Assembly: GCA_937969105.1 (NCBI GenBank)
Contig: CALBUZ010000178.1
Coordinates: forward strand, 1 to 12,808
Source of the DNA: an uncultured Collinsella sp.
Lineage (GTDB): Bacteria > Actinomycetota > Coriobacteriia > Coriobacteriales > Coriobacteriaceae
DNA: 12,808 nt
Direction: 5' to 3'
Positions 7,066-12,808 of this stretch are shown piece by piece. The notes beneath the pieces were generated by a model that saw nothing but the letters and a program-made list of their open reading frames with translations, searched no databases and was not told the origin of the DNA. How positions within the stretch are numbered: the first letter of the stretch is position 1; each line of letters opens with the position of its first letter. The position numbers and the translations under genes were made by a program.

Positions 7066-7563
7066 TCACGAAAAGCGATGTTTGAGCGCCTTGACCACAT
7101 TGGACGGAACAAAATTAGAGACGTCGCTACCAAGCGAGGCAATCTGGCGAACCACCGAGCTCGAGATATAGCCGTACTGCGGCGCACTCATGACAAAGAT
7201 GGACTCCAGCTCGCTATCCAGGCGGTAGTTGAGGTCGGCCTGCTGCAGCTCGTACTCAAAGTCGGTCATGGCACGCAGACCCTTGACCACGGCTCCTGCT
7301 CCCTGTTCGCGGGCAAAATCAACCAAGAGGCCAGTAAAGGGCAGCACCTCGACGCCGTCAATATCACCGAGCGCTTCACGGGCCAGCGCCACGCGCTCGT
7401 CGAGCATAAACGTGGTGCCGACGCCGTTTTTTCCCTGCGACTCGGCAACGGCCACGATCACGCTGGGAAAGATGCGGCGGGCGCGGCGGATGACGTCGAT
7501 ATGGCCAAACGTGATGGGATCAAAGGTGCCCGGAACGATCACGCGGTTGATGGTGTCATTCAT
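7066..7563 (-). CDS. coaD: Phosphopantetheine adenylyltransferase
   Basis: CoaD joins ATP and 4'-phosphopantetheine to make dephospho-CoA, the fourth step of CoA synthesis, in the cytosol. The 165-residue protein has the usual length for this hexameric nucleotidyltransferase. Motifs: PGTFDPITFGH at 11-21, with T18 and H21 forming the T-x-G-H catalytic motif; VKGLRAMTDFEYELQQADLN around 93-112 (family RGLR, here KGLR); and ISSSVVRQ at 133-140 (family ISSTxVR). The ATG at 7563 is chosen because homologues begin just before the PGTFDP motif and because GGAGGA lies about 5 bases upstream. A 29-codon in-frame extension is a shadow of rsmD. The start overlaps the rsmD stop by 8 bases, so the two are translated from one message. 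CoA also supplies the prosthetic group of the nearby ACP. Confidence 0.96.
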   Translation of the reverse strand: MNDTINRVIVPGTFDPITFGHIDVIRRARRIFPSVIVAVAESQGKNGVGTTFMLDERVALAREALGDIDGVEVLPFTGLLVDFAREQGAGAVVKGLRAMTDFEYELQQADLNYRLDSELESIFVMSAPQYGYISSSVVRQIASLGSDVSNFVPSNVVKALKHRFS

Positions 7564-8200
7564 GGGCGTCCTCCAAAGGCGCATCCTCGTCATGGTCGCT
7601 GCCGTCGGCATTGTCGGCCTCGTTCGTGGCCGACCAGCGCAGCAAGTCAACCGAAGTTATGCCGTAGCGCTTCTCGCGCACGGTCTCAAAACCGGTCGGA
7701 TGAGCGCCCGTATCGGCCGCGGCGTGCTCAAAGAGCGCGTAGGCGCCCTGCGCCAGCAAGCCTTGCTGAGCTAGGTTTTGCAGTAGCTCCTCGACTGGCT
7801 CAGCGCCAAAAGCATAGGGTGGGTCGAGCAGGACCAGGTCAAAGGGACCGCCCGGCACGCGGCCACGCAAAGCGCTTACCAGCACGTCACCCGTCACCAC
7901 GCGCCAACGCGCACGGTCACGGCAGAGCGACTCGATATTCTTGGTAATCAGACGAGCAGCGTTGCGATCGATCTCGAACGTGGTGAGCAAGCGGGCACCA
8001 CGCGAGAGCATCTCAATGCCCAAGGCGCCGGAGCCGCCAAAGGCATCCAGCACACGGACCTCGTCCAGATCGAAATCGAATGCCGACATGACCATAGATG
8101 CGCACGCCTCGCGCACGCGATCGGTCGTGGGGCGGGTGACATCGCGACCACGGGGCTCCTCGATCTTACGACCGCGCCATTCGCCGCCGATGATTCTCAT
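7556..8200 (-). CDS. rsmD: 16S rRNA (guanine(966)-N(2))-methyltransferase RsmD
   Basis: RsmD methylates guanine 966 of 16S rRNA in the 30S head, using S-adenosylmethionine. The 214-residue protein begins MRIIGGEWRGRKI, close to the family start (MRIIxGxxRGRxL), and continues RPTTDRVREA at 23-32. The SAM-binding motif is VLDAFGGSGALGIEMLSRGA at 50-69. The catalytic motif DPPY is at 126-129. The last 23 residues form an unusually acidic tail (Asp/Glu-rich, about 192-214) beyond the methyltransferase fold. The tail's codons contain the coaD ribosome binding site and end in the coaD overlap. The ATG at 8200 overlaps the recG stop as ATGA, with GGAGG directly upstream and AAGGAGG at 8211-8217. Identity is secure. 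The tail may mainly serve to link the genes. Confidence 0.95.
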   Translation of the reverse strand: MRIIGGEWRGRKIEEPRGRDVTRPTTDRVREACASMVMSAFDFDLDEVRVLDAFGGSGALGIEMLSRGARLLTTFEIDRNAARLITKNIESLCRDRARWRVVTGDVLVSALRGRVPGGPFDLVLLDPPYAFGAEPVEELLQNLAQQGLLAQGAYALFEHAAADTGAHPTGFETVREKRYGITSVDLLRWSATNEADNADGSDHDEDAPLEDAHE

Positions 8201-10374
8201 CCTCCGCTGACCTCCTTAAAGATGTGTCGATACCGCGTGGCGACCGCATCGCGCAAGGGACGCGTCGCCACGGAGTCAAGGTTGCAAGCATACCGCAAGA
8301 GCTCGACCGCGTCCAAATGGGCCCACTCAATCAATTCCTCGTCGGCATCGAGGTCAACAAAGCGCAAGGTCACGCCGCCATGCTGGCGGTAACCCAGGAT
8401 TTCACCCTCGTGGCGCAGACGCAGGTCCATCTGGGCGAGCGTAAAGCCGTCCGAGGTCTTCTCGAGCGACTGGAGGCGGTCTTGTGCCGCCGACGCACCG
8501 CCGTTGCCCTTGGAGTGCGTCATGACCAGGCACGTACCCGACACGCTGCCGCGGCCTACGCGCCCGCGAAGCTGGTGCAAGGCCGCCAAACCAAAGCGCT
8601 CTCCATTCTCGATGACCATGACGGTGGCGTTGGGCACGTCAACGCCCACCTCGACCACCGTGGTCGAGACGAGCACATCGATCTCGCCGCGCTTAAAGGC
8701 ATCGATGACCCGGTCCTTCTCCCCCGCCGGCATGCGGCCATGAAGACGCTCGATGGTAAGCCCCGGTAATGCCAGACGAAGGCGATCGAGCTCGGTCGCC
8801 GTGTCATGCAGCGGCACAGGCACGGTCACGCGGCCCTCGTCGTCGCGGGCGATGCCGGGTACGTCTTCCAGCTCATCGGCCGAATCGCTCGGCTCCACGA
8901 GCGGACAGATCACGTAGGCTTGCTGCCCCTTTTCGTGCGCCTCGCGAATGGCGCCATAGGCAAGGTCGCGACTCGACTCGGTGAGGACGCGCGTCGTCAC
9001 GCCGGCACCCGGAACGGGACGATGGCGGATGATGCTCGTATCCAGGTCGCCGTACACCGAAAGCGCCAGCGTGCGCGGAATCGGCGTGGCAGTCATGACC
9101 AGCAAGTCGGCACCCGGGCCTTTTGCGCGTAAAGCGTTACGCTGGCCTACGCCAAAGCGGTGCTGCTCGTCGATCACCACAAGCGACAAATGCTTGAACG
9201 TGACGTTCTCCGAAAGCACCGCATGGGTACCAAAGAGCACGTCGAGCTCGCCAGACTGGAGCCGAGCATGAATCTGTTCACGCTCGGCCGCCGGCGTGGC
9301 TCCCGTCAGAAGCGCCCAGGTCATGCCAGCCTGTGAGAGCAAGGGGCCGGTCTTATCGGCATATTGACGCGCCAGCACGCCCGTGGGCGCCATAACGCAG
9401 GCCTGAGTACCGCTATCGGCCGCAACCGCCAGTGCGCAGGCGGCAACGGCGGTCTTACCGGTACCGACGTCGCCCAGCAGCAGACGGTTCATCACGCGAC
9501 CGCCATCGCACATATCGTGCAGGATGTCTTGAGATGCAGCCTCCTGCTCATCGCTCAGCGAAAACGGCAGGGCTTGTTTAAGCGCAGCCAAATGCTCGCC
9601 CGAGGCATGCGCATAAGGCACCACGTCGACCATACCGCCATCGTTGCGCAGACGCAGCGCGAGCTGCAAGCAGAGACACTCCTCGTAGGCAAGACGCCGG
9701 CGCGCGATGTCGCGCTCGACCATGCTCGAGGGAAAGTGAATCGAGCGCAGCGCACGGGCATTGCTCATGAGCTTGCGCTTTGCGCGCAGCGGCGCGGGAA
9801 TGGGATCGAACGGATTGGATACCACTTCGAGCGCACCGCTCACGATACGGCGCATCCATGCCTGGCTCACGCCGTCACTTACGTAGTGGACCGGCAAAAT
9901 GGTACCCGCGGCGCGCCCGTCCTCGAGCTTTTCAAAGTGGGGCGAGGCCATCTGCTTAAAGCCGTAGGCAAACTCAACCTTGCCCATCACGGCCAGGCGG
10001 TCGCCCTGTTTAAGCTGTTGGGCAATCCAAGGCTGACGGAAAAAGGCAACCTGCAGCACGCCCGTCTCGTCCACAAGCGAGACCTCAGTCACCTGCATGC
10101 GCGGACGGGGTTGCTTTTGGACAATACGATCGACCGTGGCGATGATGGTACACACGGTACCGATGGGCGCCATCTCGATGGACCACGAGCGAGTGAAGTC
10201 CAGGTAGCGATGAGGAATATGGAGAAGGAGGTCCCCCACCGTCCGAATTCCCAGACGGCGAAGGGCCTCCTCACGTTTACCCGAAACAAATTTGAGTCGC
10301 GCGATATCCTCGTCGAGCGCATTGCTCTGGGCAAAGCGCTCCGAGACGCGCGGCACGGAGCACAGCTCGGACAT
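8197..10374 (-). CDS. recG: ATP-dependent DNA helicase RecG
   Basis: RecG remodels stalled replication forks and branch-migrates Holliday junctions. The 725-residue protein has the expected order: a helix-hairpin-like region (RRLGIRTVGDLLLHIPHRY, 39-57), the wedge/OB domain (about 65-165) that grips branched DNA, and two helicase lobes. Motifs: Walker A GDVGTGKT at 301-308, APTGVLARQ at 329-337, DEQHRFG at 402-408, TATPIPRTL at 428-436, TTVVEVGVDVPNA at 571-583, RGRVGRG at 603-609, and a C-terminal wedge-contacting DLRLRHEGEILGYRQ at 650-664. It is longer than most RecG (about 690), chiefly from an acidic stretch at about 494-527 in the second lobe. The ATG at 10374 follows the fakA stop by 9 bases and lacks a clear Shine-Dalgarno, so coupling to fakA is likely. 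A GTG at 10353 is an alternative start. The stop overlaps rsmD by 4 bases. Confidence 0.96.
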   Translation of the reverse strand: MSELCSVPRVSERFAQSNALDEDIARLKFVSGKREEALRRLGIRTVGDLLLHIPHRYLDFTRSWSIEMAPIGTVCTIIATVDRIVQKQPRPRMQVTEVSLVDETGVLQVAFFRQPWIAQQLKQGDRLAVMGKVEFAYGFKQMASPHFEKLEDGRAAGTILPVHYVSDGVSQAWMRRIVSGALEVVSNPFDPIPAPLRAKRKLMSNARALRSIHFPSSMVERDIARRRLAYEECLCLQLALRLRNDGGMVDVVPYAHASGEHLAALKQALPFSLSDEQEAASQDILHDMCDGGRVMNRLLLGDVGTGKTAVAACALAVAADSGTQACVMAPTGVLARQYADKTGPLLSQAGMTWALLTGATPAAEREQIHARLQSGELDVLFGTHAVLSENVTFKHLSLVVIDEQHRFGVGQRNALRAKGPGADLLVMTATPIPRTLALSVYGDLDTSIIRHRPVPGAGVTTRVLTESSRDLAYGAIREAHEKGQQAYVICPLVEPSDSADELEDVPGIARDDEGRVTVPVPLHDTATELDRLRLALPGLTIERLHGRMPAGEKDRVIDAFKRGEIDVLVSTTVVEVGVDVPNATVMVIENGERFGLAALHQLRGRVGRGSVSGTCLVMTHSKGNGGASAAQDRLQSLEKTSDGFTLAQMDLRLRHEGEILGYRQHGGVTLRFVDLDADEELIEWAHLDAVELLRYACNLDSVATRPLRDAVATRYRHIFKEVSGG

Positions 10375-10383
10375 AGGCAGAGC

Positions 10384-12045
10384 CTACTCGATCGAGAAGA
10401 TCACGGGATAGAGCGGCTGCTCGCCACGATGGGCGTCAATCTCCAGATCGGGCTGAGCCTCCTCGATAGCGTCGACGATCTCCTGGAAGGCCTCGTCGGA
10501 CAGCTCCTCGCCGGCCAGAATCGTCAACGCGTCGCCCTCCTCTTCCTCCTGCATACGGTTGATGCAGTCAAGCGTGACCTGCTTCACGTCAGAGCCGACC
10601 ACGTCGATGGAGCCGGCGATGATGCCCATGACGTCACCGGAGTGAATCGGTGAGCCGTCGGAGGCGCTGGAGTCGCGCACGGCACGGGTGACCTCGCCAT
10701 CGCGGACCTCGCTGATGGCGTCGACCATAGCGGCAACGGCATCCTCGAGCTCGGAATCGGGCAGGACCGCGAACAGCGCGGAGAAGGCCTGCGGAACGGT
10801 CTTGGTGGGAACGACGGCGACCTTCTTGTCGGTGCAGGCAGAAGCGGCAGCCTCGGCAGCCATGCGGATGTTGCCGTTATTGGGAAGGATGATGACCGAG
10901 GTCGCGTTGACCTGGTCGACGGCGCCAAGCAGGTCGGCGGTCGAGGGGTTCATGGTCTGACCACCCGACACGATCACATCGACGCCGAGGGACTTGAGGA
11001 TGTCGGCCTCACCAGAGCCAGCCGCAACGGCGACAAAGCCCAGGGCCTTCGCGGGCTCGGCGGCCTTCTCCTGGTCCTCGTGGATCTTAGCGGTACGGTC
11101 GTGGGCCTCCATCTCCATGTTATGGATAAAGACCTCATAGATCTGACCGAGCTGCAGCATGTGCTCGAGCACCAGGTTCGGGGTGTTGGAGTGCACGTGG
11201 ATCTTGTAGTCGGGATAAGCGCCCACGAGCAGCTCGCAGTCGCCCATGGAGCCCAGGAACTTAAGGCACTCGTCCTCGTCAAACGGGGCGTCGGCCTTAA
11301 AGAGGAACTCGTTGCAGTAGCGGAACTCCGAGCCCTCCCAATCGTCGTTGGCCTCGATCTCAACGCGGCCAAGGGCGGCATCGCGGGCAGAGCCGGCGGA
11401 ATCAAACGTGGCGGAGAAATCCTCGACCACGGTGCTGCGGCCAAGGGCAGCGGCAACAAAGTTCTCCAAGAAGATGGCAAAGCCAAAGGCGCCGGAGTCG
11501 ACCACTCCGTTCTCCTTCAGAACCGGCAGCAGGTCGGGCGTGCGGGCGACGGACTGGTAGGCCTCGACGACGATGGCGTCGAGCGCATCCTCGGCAGAGA
11601 ATTTCTTCTTCTCGCACTCGTCTGCCTTGGTCGAAACATCACGCAGGACCGTGAGGATCGTGCCCTCGATGGGCTTACGAACAGCCTGGAAGGCGACCTT
11701 GACGGCACGACGGAAGGCGAAGGCGATATTGGCGGACGTAACGGGCTCATCGGCAGAGACAAGACCCTCAGCCACACCGCGCAGAATCTGCGAGGTGATG
11801 ACGCCGGAGTTGCCGCGGGCGCCCATCAGGGAGCCGTGGGTGATGGCGCCGGCAATGGCCTCCATGTCGGCATCGGCGGGAAGTGCGGAAAGCTCCTTGG
11901 TCACCGAGGCGAGCGTGAGCGACATGTTGGTGCCGGTGTCACCGTCGGGTACGGGGAAGACGTTGAGCTTGTTGATCTCCTCGGCCTTTTCGGAAACGGC
12001 AGCCGCAGCGATCGGAAAACAGGTGCGAATGGTCTTTGCAATCAT
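10384..12045 (-). CDS. fakA: Fatty acid kinase subunit FakA (DAK2 domain, YloV family)
   Basis: FakA is the ATP-binding subunit of the FakAB kinase. It phosphorylates free fatty acids held by a FakB (DegV-like) partner to give acyl-phosphate for PlsX and PlsY. The protein has 553 residues, a normal length. The N-terminal DAK2 kinase domain (about 1-200) has NVFPVPDGDTGTN at 28-40, whose aspartates bind the Mg-ATP, and GSLMGARGNSGV at 71-82. The middle domain has C244 in RYCNEF and H283/H285 in IHVHSN, matching the Cys-His-His zinc site known for Staphylococcus FakA. The C-terminal domain has VIVSGGQTMNPST around 356-368 and ILPNNGNI around 386-393. The ATG at 12045 has only GGAG 12 bases upstream, a wide spacing, but no better start is seen. 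It follows yloU after 27 bases, as in Firmicutes. No fakB is in the window. Confidence 0.93.
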   Translation of the reverse strand: MIAKTIRTCFPIAAAAVSEKAEEINKLNVFPVPDGDTGTNMSLTLASVTKELSALPADADMEAIAGAITHGSLMGARGNSGVITSQILRGVAEGLVSADEPVTSANIAFAFRRAVKVAFQAVRKPIEGTILTVLRDVSTKADECEKKKFSAEDALDAIVVEAYQSVARTPDLLPVLKENGVVDSGAFGFAIFLENFVAAALGRSTVVEDFSATFDSAGSARDAALGRVEIEANDDWEGSEFRYCNEFLFKADAPFDEDECLKFLGSMGDCELLVGAYPDYKIHVHSNTPNLVLEHMLQLGQIYEVFIHNMEMEAHDRTAKIHEDQEKAAEPAKALGFVAVAAGSGEADILKSLGVDVIVSGGQTMNPSTADLLGAVDQVNATSVIILPNNGNIRMAAEAAASACTDKKVAVVPTKTVPQAFSALFAVLPDSELEDAVAAMVDAISEVRDGEVTRAVRDSSASDGSPIHSGDVMGIIAGSIDVVGSDVKQVTLDCINRMQEEEEGDALTILAGEELSDEAFQEIVDAIEEAQPDLEIDAHRGEQPLYPVIFSIE

Positions 12046-12072
12046 GAGTGGTGAAATCTCCGTATTCGGATG

Positions 12073-12429
12073 CTAGTTCAGACGGCTCTTGAGCGCGTCG
12101 ATGTGAATGCCGATCTTAAGGCTGGCGGGATCGATCTGGGCGATCTCCTGCAGGGTGAAGGCGACGGAGCTCGAAAGATTGTGGCAGACGGACTTCATGT
12201 TGACGCCGTTCTCGAGCACGACGTGAAGGTCGACCGTGAGGCCGTTCTCGTCGGCGGAAACAAGCACGCCCTTGCGGAGGCGTTGACCGGCAAGCAGGCG
12301 CACGCTCTCGGCGCCCTGGAGCTGTTCGGCCATACCGACGACGCCATAGCACGTCATCGCGGCATAACCGGCAATATCGGCAATAACGTCGTTCGAGACG
12401 CTCAGGCTGCCGTTAATGGTCTCAGACAC
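12073..12429 (-). CDS. yloU: Asp23/Gls24 family envelope-stress protein (YloU-like)
   Basis: Asp23/Gls24 proteins are small cytosolic or membrane-associated proteins tied to cell-envelope stress in Gram-positive bacteria. The biochemical role is not known. The 118-residue protein shows the family pattern: GSLSVSNDVIADIAGYAAMTCYGVVGM in the N-terminal half, then VSADENGLTVDLHVVLENGVNM, and a C-terminal helix region VAFTLQEIAQ. No signal peptide or membrane helix is visible. The start is GTG at 12429, because AAAAGGAG at 12436-12443 lies 6 bases before it. An ATG at 12462 would add 11 codons but would place the ribosome binding site inside the gene. The pair yloU-fakA is conserved in Firmicutes, often as yloU-yloV, which suggests a shared link to membrane lipid state. 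This is the first gene of the apparent long operon. Confidence 0.92.
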   Translation of the reverse strand: MSETINGSLSVSNDVIADIAGYAAMTCYGVVGMAEQLQGAESVRLLAGQRLRKGVLVSADENGLTVDLHVVLENGVNMKSVCHNLSSSVAFTLQEIAQIDPASLKIGIHIDALKSRLN

Positions 12430-12587
12430 AAGAATCTCCTTTTCTGGTGCTCGCGGCACCATGTCGTGGGAGCAATCATTCCAATAGTTTACAACGAGTG
12501 CGCCATGTTGAGGTGGCGGGGTTCGCGATTACATCCTCGACACGAAATGTTGATACGGTAACGTTCGCCGCAGGCGATCGAGGCATG
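12430..12587 (-). promoter_or_regulatory. Leader and probable promoter region of the yloU operon
   Basis: This is the only sizeable gene-free stretch before the operon, about 160 bases after the tRNA terminator. A possible -10 element TAAACT lies at 12486-12491, about 57 bases before the GTG start, but no good -35 is visible. A second weak candidate, TGTAAT, lies at about 12528-12533. A 6-bp perfect hairpin (TGGTGC with GCACCA, 12445-12461) sits two bases before the yloU ribosome binding site. I see no small ORF with a convincing start here. The operon must be transcribed from here or read through from the tRNAs, so a promoter is expected, but its exact place is not fixed. Confidence 0.4.
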
Positions 12588-12616
12588 AAAAAACCCGCCA
12601 CATAAGCGACGGGTTT
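12588..12616 (-). terminator. Rho-independent terminator after the tRNA-Asn genes
   Basis: On the minus strand AAACCCGTCGC pairs with GTGGCGGGTTT-type sequence over 11 bp (two G-T pairs) around a 4-base loop, then six Ts follow (12588-12593). This is a strong intrinsic terminator that ends the tRNA transcript. The plus strand has four Ts after the same stem, so it might also work weakly in the other direction. Confidence 0.85.
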
Positions 12617-12623
12617 TACAACC

Positions 12624-12698
12624 TGGCTCCCCGGGTAGGACTCGAACCTACAACAGCGCGGTTAACAGCCGCGTGCTCTACCATTGAGCTACCGAGGA
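12624..12698 (-). tRNA. tRNA-Asn(GUU), downstream copy
   Basis: The 75-base sequence folds as a full cloverleaf. The 7-bp acceptor stem begins TCCTCGG (one T-G pair) and the D stem is GCTC/GAGC. The anticodon stem is CGCGG/CCGCG around the loop CTGTTAA, with anticodon GTT for asparagine. The T arm is GTAGG-TTCGAGT-CCTAC. Position 73 is G and the 3' CCA is encoded. It is identical to the second copy 109 bases upstream and is followed by a strong terminator. Confidence 0.97.
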
Positions 12699-12702
12699 AT
12701 TT

Positions 12703-12723
12703 AAAAGCCCAGCGAAATGGGCT
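12703..12723 (-). terminator. Terminator-like hairpin between the two tRNA-Asn genes
   Basis: AGCCCA and TGGGCT (12706-12723) form a perfect 6-bp stem with a 6-base loop, followed on the minus strand by four Ts and then AAA. It is shorter than the terminator after the second tRNA. It could be a weak terminator or a processing hairpin between the two tRNAs. Confidence 0.5.
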
Positions 12724-12732
12724 GAGAAATTC

Positions 12733-12807
12733 TGGCTCCCCGGGTAGGACTCGAACCTACAACAGCGCGGTTAACAGCCGCGTGCTCTACCATTGAGCTA
12801 CCGAGGA
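12733..12807 (-). tRNA. tRNA-Asn(GUU), upstream copy
   Basis: Every base matches the other tRNA-Asn copy, including the GTT anticodon, the T arm and the encoded CCA, so the gene is complete although it ends one base from the window edge. Its promoter lies outside the window. A short terminator-like hairpin follows within 10 bases. Confidence 0.96.
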
Positions 12808-12808
12808 A

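Larger units (their letters stand above)
12623..12808. repeat. Tandem 77-base direct repeat (tRNA-Asn duplication)
   Basis: Positions 12623-12699 and 12732-12808 are identical. The match covers the whole tRNA plus one flanking base on each side and may continue past the window edge. The 32-base spacer is not repeated within the window. The copies are 109 bases apart, which suggests a tandem tRNA gene duplication. Confidence 0.9.

Noticed and set aside
6998..7069. N-terminal extension of the coiled-coil protein from a GTG at 7069
   Set aside because: It would overlap coaD and ignore the well-placed AAAGGAG before the ATG at 6997. The extra residues do not resemble the rest.
9364..10653. Plus-strand open frame (429 codons) opposite recG and fakA, and one of 407 codons at 4706-5929 opposite plsX and rpmF
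   Set aside because: They are mirror frames of conserved genes, lack ribosome binding sites, and cross real gene boundaries.
12565..12577. Short inverted repeat TCGCC-GCA-GGCGA upstream of yloU
   Set aside because: The 5-bp stem with a 3-base loop has no T run and no link to a start site. It is expected by chance in GC-rich DNA.

Overview
This window looks like an ordinary chromosomal housekeeping cluster from a GC-rich, Gram-positive-type anaerobe. It is most likely a member of the Coriobacteriia (Collinsella-like). That placement is an inference from three things: the strong G/C preference at third codon positions, the Firmicutes-like order of Asp23/Gls24, FakA, RecG, RsmD and CoaD running into DUF177, RpmF, PlsX, AcpP, Rnc and Smc, and actinobacterial-looking details in RecG and SMC. 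I could not run a database search to confirm it.

Every gene I can support lies on the minus strand, so transcription runs from the right end of the window to the left. From right to left: two identical tRNA-Asn(GUU) genes, each followed by a terminator-like hairpin; an intergenic region of about 160 bases; then yloU (Asp23/Gls24 family), fakA, recG, rsmD, coaD, a small coiled-coil gene of unknown function, yceD (DUF177) and rpmF. These genes are tightly spaced, several overlap, and they probably form one long operon. After rpmF there is a clear Rho-independent terminator-like hairpin. It sits directly against the plsX ribosome binding site, which suggests an attenuated or separately controlled plsX. 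plsX is followed by 124 bases with a possible promoter, and then by the compact group acpP, rnc and smc. The smc gene runs off the left edge with only about 20 codons missing.

The genes fall into linked themes. FakA, PlsX and AcpP belong to fatty-acid activation and phospholipid synthesis: FakA makes acyl-phosphate from free fatty acids, and PlsX exchanges acyl groups between ACP and phosphate. CoaD makes the CoA precursor that supplies the phosphopantetheine arm of ACP. RsmD, YceD, L32 and RNase III belong to ribosome assembly and rRNA processing. RecG and SMC maintain the chromosome.

I found no mobile element, CRISPR array, defence gene or recognisable new system. The points most worth checking are the rpmF-plsX junction, an Asp-to-Asn change at a metal-ligand position of RNase III, an altered glycine motif in the SMC hinge, and the conserved-looking coiled-coil protein of unknown role.
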